64,000 nt of DNA from Stercorarius parasiticus (lineage: Eukaryota > Chordata > Aves > Charadriiformes > Stercorariidae), in NCBI GenBank assembly GCA_013396915.1, contig VWZL01000830.1, forward strand, positions 516,356 through 580,355, written 5' to 3'. Both the position numbers and the translations under genes were made by a program. Below, one piece after another: positions 49,407-61,900 of this stretch; within the stretch, counting starts at the first letter, position 1; each line of letters starts with the position of its first letter. A model generated the notes under the pieces. It was not told where the DNA came from. It made no database searches and was given only the letters and a program-made list of their open reading frames with translations.

Positions 49407-52392
49407 ATGGAACTTCGCAGTGCTGTTACACACATGCTAAGAGTGTTGCAAATATTTAGTGCATAAAGCCATGAATTTACCTCACAAGTGCACTAAAATA
49501 TGATCTGAAAATGCATGGCTTCATTTATGCTGTCTTTTTTTGCCTTTTACTACAAAACTGAGGAAAAAAAGATTGCTCTAAACAGAAATGCGTTATCAGG
49601 GTTTGGAAGCAGATCTCAGAGAAAGCGACTCAAGCCTTCAAGGGAGCAAAAGCCAACTAGTGAGAAGTGAAGGAAGAAGCAGCCACAAACATCTAAAAAT
49701 AGAAAGTCCAGTAGGAAGTTCCCCTACAGAGATTTAATCTGCTATTGTACTCAGATCCTGCCATTACGAGTTAAAATCTACAAGAAGCTATCATCTTTAA
49801 TACATCATCTCCTTCCTACTGTTCTTTAAAGCAAAGAAGCTGATTAAACATCCTGCCACACTCCGGTAACCTTAACAGTGCATTTCTTCATTTCACACTG
49901 TAAAAGGTCAGTCACATGTTAAATTGCTCTTCTTTGTGTGAATTTACACTCAGCACAGGACTAAGTCAATAAAGGTTGTACTTCTGGTCTTTCCAACAAA
50001 CCAAGCACTAAAAAGTACTAGATGGCATCTCATTTCAGAGAGATGATAAAAATTCAAGTATTTCTCACTCTTTTTAAAAAGTTTGACTTCCACATTTGCT
50101 TAGTGAAGCTCCAGATTAACTAGCGTGGTATATTTTACTAGGATATGACTATCTTTCAAGGCACTAAAAAAGCAAACACCGTTACCCTCATTTTGCAAAG
50201 CAGGTAAGAATCTTAAAGGTTATGGCTTTATAGTTCCTTAAAATGTAAGTTTAAAATCAGAAGAAAGTTTTAAAGCTTTTAGTGAAAAGAACAAGACCAA
50301 CAATACAAATGTGAAAATATTAGACGTCTAGCATATATTAGCATTTATTTTCTTTAAGAACTGATATTACTCCCTACACACCTTTACGAACAGCTGAACT
50401 ACTGACTGGAAAAAGGTCATTTCTATACAGGTGCCAAAATCCCATTTGCAAAAAAGTGTAAGACTTGATTTTAATTAATAACTTGTTTTAATTTAATTTT
50501 AATGGTTATTATGGGAAATAGAGCTGTGGGATCTATGAAGAGCAGTTTTTGAGATCCTTGCTGTTGCCTGACAATTCTTTAAGGCTTTTGTGTGTTTGGG
50601 CACCTGTTGAAGTTGGTGGGAAAACATGTTTGTTTGTTAAAGGCACAAGGTTGGAGTTTTTGCTGGTTAATGCTTTTCACGTGGAACATCAAGGGATGGG
50701 TCCCAAACCATACTTTTAATCACTTCCCTCTCAGCCTCATGAAAATAAAAACACACAAGTGACTTCTCCCGATTGTCACGACAACACATGGGGTCAAAAA
50801 AACAGAGGGGGATGAGGAGAGGATATTCCCAAATGTTGCCCTACACAAGAGAAACAGGCCGGCCATAACCATTTCCACCCTTGCAGTACAGGAGGTGTTT
50901 CAAGTGGTAAAGGTAAATGCCCTTTGCACAGCAGGAATGCTACAATTCTGGCTAAGGAAAGGAGCGATGGACCAAACAGCTTTCCAATATGCACGGTAAG
51001 TATGAAAACTGAGCTGGTTTTCGAGTTGGAAACCCCCAAATCTGTGAGTGTGATTCCACACTGCTGCTGTCTGGGACAACAAGGGGGTTGAACCGGACAC
51101 AGGAGCTCTCCCTCCAGCTGTGGACTCCTGAGCAAAAGCAAGATGCCAGAACTTCAGAGCAGCCCTAAGCCAGGCACGTGGGCTGGGGAGCTCCAGCAAC
51201 CGCCGGCACCATCCCTCCCAGCTCAACGATCACCAGCCCAGAAGGGCTGCAGCTGCGCGATAGCCCCAGGGCAGCGGGGCACTCTGCGCTGCTGCAAGTC
51301 AGAAGGTCTTCTACAGATGAAAGCTATGGCATATTTTGCAATACCACTAGGGTCACCGAATACAACCCGCAGTGTAGTAGCGTTTAGCGGACATCCATGC
51401 TGTGAGTTTCGCAGAATCTGTCAAATGAAAATGAAAGGCAGGACTGACCTTCACAGCAACTCCCTTGGTTTTATGTACTTTAAGTACAGTGACCTGGACG
51501 AGGAAATGGATGGACTCCATGCCACTGCGGAGTACATCGGCTGTGCTCCCTTACCTGCATTGCAAATGTATCCAAAATCTTCAAACTTCCCTCCCTCTTT
51601 CCTTCTCATTAGGCTTTAAAGCAATAATAGGTACCATGCTTTGGTGCACAGCTAGGTTGTCCCCTCGGTGTATGTGACAGCAAGAAAGGGACAGTCAATT
51701 ATTTACAGCTATCCACAGTTAATAGTGCACACAGGACTCCTGATTACAGAGGAAGCACAAACCCCATCCTCACAGGATGAAAAGGCAATGTATCACAATC
51801 TGAATACACAATGTACTTATTGCTCATGGTATTTGCATTTGCTAACTCTTGAATCTAATAATACAACATTAATATTCTATTAATACAGTGCTTATGTATC
51901 ATTTCCTTTCTTTAATATACAAAGAAAAAACAATTCTGTATTATAAAACAACTGGCGAAGATACTGCCGGAGCATCAAATCCCTTATTGTTTCTCAAAAA
52001 GCTGCCCAGAACTCCTTGCTTACTGCCCCGCTGCGTTTCACACCGTGCAACGCACACATCCCCTGCCCAGAGAAACCGGGCACAGGCAAACCAAGCACGA
52101 GAGGTGACGGCACAGGCTGACAGCACCCTGGGAACTCCCTCACAGGATGAGAACGGAGAGGATCTACAAACCCCCCAAAATGCAACCACCTTTCCAGAGG
52201 TAGGAAAGGAAGCAAACCAGCCATGTAAGAGAGGAACAAACCAAAGGCTGCTTTCGTGCAGCCACAGCTGCTGGGGAGGCGAGGAGCCACCTGCGCGAGA
52301 AGGACCAACCTACCCAGCACAGCTTGTCCCCACCCAGCGCCACAGCAATAGAGGAGTTTCAACGTGGAAGAGAAATTAGAAATTTTTTTCTT

Positions 52393-52393
52393 N
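52393..52393. other. Single N in a T-rich tract
   Basis: Undetermined base within TTTTTTTCTTNTTTAAAT; probably a homopolymer-associated ambiguity. Confidence 0.95.
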
Positions 52394-54089
52394 TTTAAAT
52401 TCTGGGCTCCAAAGACGTAAGCCATAGTTTCATGGACTTTAACCTGGCATGAGGTGGTAATGTCACTGCAAGAAGACATCCCTTCTTCCCTCAGCCGCTC
52501 ACTTCCAGTCCCTGGCCCCACGAACTTCTGCACAGCCACACAACTGTGACAGGTCAGGGAACTGACCCTGCTGAAACTAACCTTTATAAAAAGAACCCAA
52601 AAACTAATCTCTTTTTTTTTCTTTTTCTGCATTGGTGGTTTCACTGCAAAACATCTCTCACACCGAGACTCTATTAGAAAGGAGGAAACGATTAATTGTA
52701 AATTGGGTTAAATACTAAAATAGTGAATTGGTAAAAATATTATTCCATATACTTTATGGGAAAGCTAACTGTAATTTTCCCCACCAGTTCCAGTGGCAAT
52801 GTGAATATCTTTTTATGCTTTTAAGTTAATTTAAATTTTCTTTGATATTGCGCCTGTTGGGGACACTTAGGTGTGCTGAACATAAGGCACAGAAGACAAT
52901 TACTTTGCTCTACTTGGCAGATGTAGCCTATAGGTATGCTGGTCTCACTGCATCCAATGCCGTCTCATCTCAAAAGCAAAGCGGTCCTGAACACACTCAA
53001 GTCTGAGTCAGAGCTCTTACGCCCCACAAAAATGCAACCACTTCTGGCGCACCATATGGCAGCAATCCTGTGTCAGCAACACTGTACAATAGTTTTTCAG
53101 AAGAAGAATGAAGAGCAAGTTCTCCACTTGAAACCGAAGAGAGATTTATCCCACAAAAGTATGCAACACATCATTACCCAAACCGGAACGAAGGCGGGAC
53201 ATCAGCACTCAAATGTTATGGGAACTGTAACGGTGAAGGGTCAGGGATTCGATCTGATGTCCTAGCAAAATGCCAGTTATAGTTTGCGCAATGCCATCAG
53301 ACAGACAATGCAGTTTTGCTGAGAAACTATTAATTTAATGTTATGGAAGCAAAATATTCAGCTACGAGGTTCCATTATACTTGGAGCCTTTGACCCCGGT
53401 TTATCCTGGAGTTCAAGCCCTGATAATCTGTGTGCTTGAAGCTCATCTTGGTGGATAATGGAAAATTCTGCTCCATTTCCTCTGGGACTTCATGCTCATT
53501 AGTCACAGCATACCAATTAAAAGCTTTGTTAGAGCACCAGAGGAATGTGACACAGCACATGTACAAACCAGGAAGCTTCATTCACATATAGCATGGATGA
53601 ATGGCTCTGTATGGAAAGCCAAGCATCGCATTAGCAGGTCGTGTGCATCAGCATGCAAGATCAACAAAAGACGTGCAAGAATTTTTAAGTCAGCACTCTC
53701 GGTAAGCAACGGATTTTCATTTTGAACAACGAGGGTTACAGTATTTTTCACAGCCTACACCTTCCTCATAACCAAAGGTAATGTAAAACATTTTAAAAGT
53801 TATGTTTTCTTGCATTGTTACTTCGGCAATCACCTAGTAGGAAATCACTAAACATCACCACCAGCTCCAACCAGATTCTTTTCCTAACCGTCAGAGGTGA
53901 AGCTGGGGTTAGTGCCATGGCAAGCTACTTAAGAACTAGAATAACAGCCATTTTCAAAAGGGATTATTGCCACTATGAACCACTGTCAAGTATCTGTAAC
54001 AGCAATTCTCAATTAAGGGAAGAATGGGACTCAGCGTCTGCGCTCTCATCATGCAGTTAATAACTGACTCCGCCTCAATCAAAACAAAA

Positions 54090-54260
54090 GTGGGATTTAT
54101 CATGCAGATTTATTTTCTTCCAACAGTTTGTATTACCATTCTATGTTAAATCATTTATTACACAACTTGAAAAATAATGGCCAGCCATAGCTGTAAAAAA
54201 TTCAATTTGTTACATTTTATTAACCCTTAATTCTACTCCAGCGTTTTCCCCACAGTGAAC
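54090..54260. promoter_or_regulatory. Candidate conserved non-coding element
   Basis: AT-rich, non-repetitive block with TTTATCATGC, AACAGTTTGTATTACC, AAATCATTTATTAC and TTAACCCTTAATT words and no reading frame. Its texture fits conserved regulatory DNA; there is no direct evidence of function. Confidence 0.25.
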
Positions 54261-57200
54261 ATGCTGCTCCCAGGAGGTTTTAGGGTTAAGAGCTCCCATC
54301 GACAGCATGCTATAAACCCAGCAGAGGGAATAGCTCTACCTTTCAACTTGGATTTTCCTTTCTACATTTCAAATGCAGCATAATGGTGATGTTTAGCATA
54401 TTTCTTATATTATAGACAGAATACTTTGTAAAATATTCCATCTGTGACAGGGATGATCACATTATGAAAACTGAAGCACGAGTGATGCATCACAGAAGAG
54501 AAGACATTTTTGAAGGATATGAAGGTCTTATAGTCACTTGGAAGGACCTTTGCGGGGGGGGATTTGGGACACACTGGAGCAAAGTCCTTGTCGAGGACAG
54601 CAGACCTTCTTTGCCTCCACCATCCCTGCATCCCCTCATGCCCCAGTGAAGCCCGTGCCACCACTGAGCCCACCGTCTCCCCCCATCTGGAACCTCCCCG
54701 CTGCCACCCACCTCTGTGGCTGTCCACACAACTGCCTCAAGGAACCCATCCAGTGAAAAACCAAGCTAGTAATAAAAGCCAAAAAATAAGTCCTTGGGGT
54801 GACTACCTTTCGATTGGACCTTACTAATGCCAGTCGCTGGGCTGCATGGTAACAGTCCCCATGCAACCAACTCCAACAGTGACACGCCTGCACTGGGATC
54901 CCATTTGCACAGGTGACAGCTCTGTGCAAGCTCCCGTGCCCCGGTGGGGACCACAACTCTTCCCTACACAGGGTCTGGCCAAAAACTCAGTGGAGTATAT
55001 TCCTCTTCCAGCCCAGTGGGAATGTCGCTCTTTTCCTGCCCTTTTTCTTGCCTGCATATCCCTACATCCTTTAGCCTCAGTGATGGCAACCCACCTAATG
55101 GGGCCATAAGCTGATGAGGTGGCCACATCCCCAGCACCTCTGGAGCTGCAGCTCTGCCCTGGGGATCCAGGCCCTGGCGAGGGACAGAGACAGTCCCTGC
55201 CCCATCTCACCCCAGCACAGCGCCAGGAGGCAGCCAGGGGAAGGAGGGGAGAAGTGGTCTTGTGCTTCCTCACCTGAGCATCACCAAAAATTGTTGGCTA
55301 TGGGCGTTGGTCCCACCAAGCATAGGAAGAAGCCAAACTTTTCTCTTAAAAGCTCTCTCTTACAGAAATCTTAAGTCAGTCTCCTTTCTTTGAACCTACA
55401 AGTAATTGTGGCTGAATTCAGGAGCACTCAAACTAAAAAATTTGCTCTTATAGTAGGAAGAAAATGTCCACTTGGGAAAAAAATAAACCTACTTGCTGCT
55501 GTCAGGAGCGGTGGCACTGCAGTGCCTCGCTGAAGGAGTGGGCTCTGCTGGGCTCGGGGGACTCCCCGAGGCTGGGCTGAAACCACGTCCATCACTGCAG
55601 ACCCCAGCCCCACCACGTCACAGGCTCTGCCTGCCTTTGCTGTGTTACACCAGGGAGCATCTCATGACAACTGGTGAAGTGGGTGGCATCTCCTTCCTCC
55701 CCAGGCGTCAGAGGAACGGTGTGAAGCCAATGCTAATTCAAAGGGAAGCTAAGCAAGGTAAAATAAGTTAACAGGATGGGTGCTTCTCCTCCCCCAGACC
55801 CTCCCAGCCACAACTGACACTTTGTCTACGGAAAGCTGTGGTTTTCCTCACATTTAGATCTGACGTGAAGCTGCTCAATGGTGTATTTAGTGAAGGTAGA
55901 AAGACAACATGAAAAATGAAATGACAAATAGCTAACTGCTTTGTATGAATTCAAAGAACAGGATTAAAGCCGCTCAGACCTCCTCCTTTTTTTCGCCAGT
56001 TTTCACAGAGCTTTTATTACAAATCCACATCCTCCTTGGGAGGTGTGGGGAGGAGACAGAGTACAAGCTCTTGAAAATACTCTGTGGTATTTTGAACCTA
56101 AAGAGCTAAGAAGTTCTTGAGTTTAGCACATCCCTGTCCCCATCCCTAGTGAAATCCAAAATAAATTTTGGGCTCTTCATTTGCATGTTGGATTTTGAGC
56201 CTTTAAGTTATAGGAAAGTAATATTTCCACAATTTCTATTTTGTAACTCTAAAGCTAAGATTCTTTTTTCTTTTTCTGAAATCAGAAATTTAAATCCACT
56301 TCTAGGATTCCAGGAGCTGGACCACGAAGAAAATCAAAAGCTGGAAAAAGACATGAGATTTTTTTTCTAGCAATACCAAAGGTGGCTTACTTAAAACAAT
56401 GCATTTATGGGTTCACAGTCATACTAAAATAAATTAATAAGAAAGTAGTAAAAAAAAAATTCCTTACCCAAATGTCTGTTATTTTGGATCAGTCTGATGG
56501 CTGCTAACACACCACACTAATGTTAAGTAGTTGCAGGAAGGCAATTTTCACTTAATATTCACTAGGGCAGCCTACACAGCTGCCTATACACAGCCTCTCA
56601 CTAAAGCGAAGTATCTGTTCTTTTATTACTCTAATTTTTCATGTTGTCTTTCTACTTTGTGTTTGATGGATACAGCTGCAAGTAAAAGTTAAAGCATTAT
56701 CTTGAGACAGCTACAGTCAAAACATACTCCACACACCAAACATATTCTCATTTTAAATGGAATTTTATTTTAGTGTAAGCCAAAATAATTAAAAGACTAC
56801 CAGTATGTGCCTATCCCTCTAAACACCTACTTAATACAAAAGTGGAAAATTACTCACGAATGAGTGGAACGGAACTTCAGGATAAAAAATTTTGGTTCAG
56901 ATACGTGCTTACAGCCCATACGAAAAAAATTTACTAATAAAAAAATTAGAATACATGTATATAGACAGGTTGAAGTAACTTACACATTTTCATTATCAGA
57001 AAGATGAAAATAAGTTTCAGTATACAAAACAGAAGTAAACTAACAAATTGGTAAAATAATTCTTTCCTGTACAGGGAAAGTATTTCACATTTTATTTACA
57101 GTAGCAGGAGTCCAAAGAAAAAGTACTTACTTGCAATTTTCTTGTTAAAATAATCCAGAGTTTCCAGTTAGTAAACAAATATAAAGCACCTGAGAGTTAT

Positions 57201-57285
57201 TTTGTGGGTTTTTTTTTCCTTAGGGGGTAGTGAAATCTTTTGAACTTCTTCACATTACATTTCTCATCATATCCCATTCTAGCTT
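54261..57285. other. Unique, partly GC-rich sequence, no gene seen
   Basis: A moderately GC-rich stretch at 54.55-55.75 kb carries many overlapping frames on both strands (for example 54824-55273 minus). The mutual overlap and lack of splice context or known domains argue against coding. The rest is AT-rich. Confidence 0.45.
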
Positions 57286-57301
57286 AAAAAAAAAAAAAAA
57301 A
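57286..57301. repeat. A16 run
   Basis: Sixteen A bases between AGCTT and GCTTTT; simple repeat with no recognisable retrocopy beside it. Confidence 0.85.
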
Positions 57302-57739
57302 GCTTTTATTAAAAATACATATCTTTCTAATGGATAGAAATCCATCAGAATCACCCTGAGCTTTTGAACTGGTCCCTTGTATTCCCAGCGACATTTATTG
57401 TCACCCAGCTCATGTTATGTTCTAGCACTGTGAGGACATCTGAAGGAAAATGGGACAGGCTCTAAAGCTGCGTGTGCTACAGGATTTCCTGCTGCGGCCT
57501 CCCCTCCGAGGCGCAGGTCCAAGGGGTGAGGAATTGACTTTTCGGGATGTCTGCTCGCAGGCACCCAGAGCATGAGCCCAGCAATGGAGGGATGCGCTGG
57601 CTGCCACCCCCCGGTCCCACGCGACGCTCATCCCTAACGACAAAGCGGCATTTTCCACCTTCTGACAGTTCTCACATTCAGAACTTTGCCATTTTTCTAA
57701 TCACACTCCAGTTTATAGAAACATACATTTATTTGTGTT

Positions 57740-58100
57740 GCACTTAGAGCCTGTGCTTAGCTGTTTGTTTCTCTTCTTTCCTGCCCACAGACAACTGTCC
57801 TTCCCCTCTATCCTTATCTAAGATAAGCAGCTTCAGTTTACACACACGGTACCTTGCAAAAGCATGGTCTGGAAAATTAATTCTGGAAAGGATTAATGTT
57901 TTTTCCCCCCTCCCATCACAAATATGTTTTTGCTTCCGGAGATGACATGTTTCACTTTGCAAACAGAAGGGGCACTGCCTGCTCTGGCATGCGGGAGCAT
58001 TTCTCTTCCATGCAAAAGGAAAGCTGCTCACAGCCCAGCGCAGGACTAATTCTAATTGCCAAAGTAACATGGTCTGTCATATTGATGCAGCTGGAGTCTT
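57740..58100. promoter_or_regulatory. Candidate conserved element with paired GATA motif
   Basis: Seen: CTTATCTAAGATAAG at 57813-57827 is a near-perfect palindrome of two GATA-factor cores. TCTGGAAA occurs twice, at 57868-57875 and 57882-57889, separated by a TTAATT core. Further TAAT cores follow (GATTAATG, GGACTAATTCTAATTGCC). The block is neither repetitive nor transposon-derived. This clustering suggests an enhancer, as inference. Confidence 0.35.
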
Positions 58101-58127
58101 AGAAGGTAAACAAAACAATTCCTCTTA

Positions 58128-58155
58128 AAAAAAAAAAAGGCAAAAAAAAAAAAAG
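58128..58155. repeat. Split A-rich run
   Basis: Two A12-type runs separated by GGC; low complexity. Confidence 0.8.
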
Positions 58156-61100
58156 GGCCTTCTGCAGGCATTGTCATACTTTTAGGGAGGGTTTTTTTCC
58201 ATTCTCTGGTCTTTGCAATACCAGCCTAGCCATTGGAAAATAAAGGAAATTTCTACCACTCATTTAGACTCATTTTTAAATGATTTTCCCTTCTGTTTTG
58301 CACAGAGTTGAAATCACATGCAAAGGCCTGTCCTTCAAACACAGTTATACAAACCAGGGGAAAAGCCTTTCCTTGCCTGCCTTTCAATTCACGGTGCAGT
58401 GCAATGGAAACCCTTCCAAAGAGGGCTCCACGCTTCCATCCTGAAGGGCTCGTTCCTCCGTCTTGTACCAGCGTCCTACTATGTGCAAGAATCAGTAATT
58501 TTCCTCTTGAGGAATCAGATAAATCCTCTCCCCGCTAATTTTGTCAAAGGTTTCTTCCCTACCACCAGCCTCCTGTGTCACACACGTGCTCCTCTGCCTC
58601 TTGGTTGCCCATTTTTTTAATAGCTACGGACTCGGCCACCAAAGAAGCTTTAACTTTTCACCCCCAGGACCATGTTCACTCATTCTCAGTGCATCGAAAC
58701 ACAGAGAGTGGTCCATACCACAAAGAAATACAGGGTAAACATTAATGATAGAAAGAAAAACGTGCATGGAGAACAGGAAAAACAGCAAAAACTGAGGCCA
58801 GATGCAATGCTACAGCAAGGGGAAATAAAAACCTTTTACAAAGGGGAGAATAAGAGGTGAGAAAGCTGAGGAAGGACAGAGGCAAGATAAGAGAGTACAA
58901 TGAAATAAAGCTAAGGGGAAGAAAAACATGACAACAGTGAACAGAAATAAGACTTTTTAATCTTGAACACAAGACAAACTTTGACAGTCTGTGGCATGTG
59001 CAACCACAAATTTTATTATACAAACCTGTTTTCACAGGGTGATGCTGAACTGGATACTCCATTGATACCATATTCTACTCTGCAGGCTCAGTTGTTCAGG
59101 GCCTAACACTATGTAATTCCCCTATAGGAAGCCAATGTAGGAAGTGGGCAAAATACACAGGGAAAGCTGTAAATCCAGCTATAAAAGACAGGAACTGACT
59201 TTGCTTACGTCGACAACTGTATTACCTAAAGAAAAGTTATGTAACTTCATCATTGCTCAAATAAACAAGCAAATTGCAAAGCTGGCTATTACAGTTTGCT
59301 AAAGCAGGATTGCCTCTATTTATAAATTCCAAAAAGGAAATCTGAATCTTTAGATGTCCTTTCTCCATTGCTTTAGGGGGCTTTTTAAACAAAAAATAGA
59401 ACATGTAACTTTACCCGTCCCACTTTCAAAGTTGGAGCTATGTAGTGCATCTCCCCATATTAACTGCTCTCCTAAGTAAGAATTTGCAGTCTCTCTCATT
59501 AATTGAAGCAACGAGAAGATTTAAGCTTTGATAATGATTGGCGAATTTCAAATAGTTTGGATAAGCAACCCCCAAAAGTTCAAAATGAATATTCAGATTT
59601 TGTTCTGCAGCATGGTCTGCAAATTGAGGATAGAAATCTCAGATGATAGCTGTCTTAGATCTCCTCCAAGATCCTCCGCATGCCCTAGTTATGTCTAAAC
59701 AGGAAATAACACAAAAACACCAACATATTTAGTTATGAAACGCAGAGACATCTGAACATTCAAAATGAAAATATTGAGGGAAAATATTCACTGAGAAATC
59801 ACAAACTTGCAAACAGTCTAGCTTCATATTGGGCCCATTCCTATTCCACATAGGTTTCTTACCTAGTTTATAGTTTGTAACTCCTGAAATAGGCAGTCTC
59901 CCATCTGCAGTGGATTCCACTGGTGACTCATTGTTGCCTGCCAGAGAAAATCCTCCCCACGCCCACCTCCACTGGTGACCTTGCAGAAAGACTGAGAATA
60001 GTGTGAATCAAGGACAATGCTAGATCAAGTTCTGCATCTCTGGAGGGGTTGAGCACCTGCCTTGCAGGCAGGTCACCTCTCCCCTGCCTGGCAGTGCCCG
60101 GCTCAGCAGGGATGATGCTGATGCTGATGGGCAACAGGGCCAAGACGGCAGGCGCGGGAGCATGCTCCCCCCGTTGGGGCCCTACACGAGGTCCCATCTC
60201 AGCGACACCATCATAACTGAGCTGAAAGCAATGCAATTGCATTGACGTAGCCACAATCCAAAAGGCAACTATGTGTGAAGCAGGACTACCCGTTTGAAGA
60301 GAAAATGCCAGGATAAAAGCAGCAGAGCAGGGAAAGAAGCTCATGGCTGGCTCCCATCCCATGGTAGCCGTCACAAATACCACCCTCCAGCAGGAATCAT
60401 CCTGCTTTTCTGAAAACACTTGCTCTTCTAAACAATACTATGGGCAGCAGCCTAACATTTTCCTGGGATTCATTTATTCACCAAACCCTCTAAGTCTGTG
60501 TAAATTATCATCATTTACTTGAAACGAATTGGAAAAAAAACCACAACAAACAAGCAAAACACTTAACCCAACTCTCCAGAGTCCCAGGAACACATCACTG
60601 TGTCCTTATCTTTACCCTTAGAAGGCTTCCACCATGTATCACCTCCAAGGACAAACATTTTGGCAGAGGGAGAAAGCACACAGCACGCCATCGAAGTTTA
60701 AAGATTTGTTTTTGCTCACATAGTTATGACTTACACATTTCACAAGATCAACAAACAATTTACGCTATTTCAGATATGGATCTTTTCCATCTCAATGGGA
60801 CTTAATTCCTTCTAGTTGAAAAAGGAAGCCCAACAAAACCTGAATAACTAAAGCGACATTATACGAAACATAGCCTAAGGCTGCCAATATTTTTCTGTGC
60901 ATTGAAGACTGCATTACTGAGCTAGACCAAACGCCATTTCCAGCAGAAACCTTTCCTTCTTTGCTGCCGTGAGGAGGATTACATTACACGGCACCGCACT
61001 AAGCCCATTTATTCCATTCTATTTTTTTTTAATCAGGCTATAAAAATAATCAGCTCAGCCACTCATACGAATCATAGAAATATTAATACCAGACACTAAC

Positions 61101-61900
61101 TACTCTTTTGCTGTAAGATTTTCTTCTGTATGCTAAATACGAGAACCATAAAGTTTATGCTTCCCATAAGTTGTACGAAATTGTGTTTTACTGCAGAAAG
61201 CTAACATCAAAAATAATTACTGTTATAAACATACAGCAAAATACAGTCACACTTGGTACACAGGAAGGTTTTATGTGAAAAATTCAGCACAATGCCAGCT
61301 GCGGTATAGTTTTCCTTTTTTTTCAGATGTACAGTATAAAAATCACTTTTACCAAAATAAAGTAGAAAAAAATGTTCAAAATAAAAAATGTTTAGAAACA
61401 CAAATAGGTTTTCCCTTAACAAAACTATCCACATAGTAAAAAAGGGGCCAAATTAGAATAAGCCTCCCTAAACAAGCAAAATTATGTTTAAAAAGCATTT
61501 TGATGTGTATTTTTTGGACATAACAGAAATATATGGGTTTTTCCTTCCTTCTGAATCCAAAACACATAAATTCCTTAATTTACAAGAATATCATCACACT
61601 ACCCTTACCAGTATTATTTTAAACAGTCTACCCTCCCCATCTTCCCAGTGTCTTTTTTTGAGAGGATAAATCCCTTTTATTACCAAATCCTTTCCCTGTA
61701 GGCACTACCTCGTATACAATTTTTGTGTGAATCAACACAGCTTCATCTAAAAATTAGTCAGGTGCCTTGTCCCACCATGCTTCATATTTGGAAGCCACCG
61801 AAATTTCTACCCCACGGATTCTCAAGAGCAGTTTGCAATTATTTCTTTCTGCGCTAATATTGTATTTTATGTACAAATCCTTCTGGGTATGAGACAGCAA
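58156..61900. other. Unique sequence, no gene seen
   Basis: Short frames only, apart from the 163-codon minus frame 59928-60419, which lies across a moderately GC-rich stretch and shows no recognisable domain. No transposon or RNA gene identified. Confidence 0.45.

Larger units (their letters stand above)
48638..54089. other. Unique sequence, no gene seen
   Basis: Contains a (TTA)n repeat at 49387-49406 and a single N at 52393. The 216-residue minus frame 51994-52644 runs through the N and has no recognised family. Frames at 50794-51226 (-) and 51143-51619 (+) overlap one another and are treated as chance. An AT-rich homeobox-word patch lies at 50465-50520. Confidence 0.45.

Noticed and set aside
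51994..52644. 216-codon minus-strand frame, the longest in the window
   Set aside because: Passes through an N, is rich in low-complexity Lys and hydrophobic text, overlaps other open frames, and resembles no family; GC-rich stretches often stay open by chance.
54824..55273. 149-codon minus-strand frame in a GC-rich patch
   Set aside because: Several competing frames on both strands and no similarity or splice structure.
59928..60419. 163-codon minus-strand frame
   Set aside because: No recognisable domain, no splice context, and its base composition explains the lack of stops.
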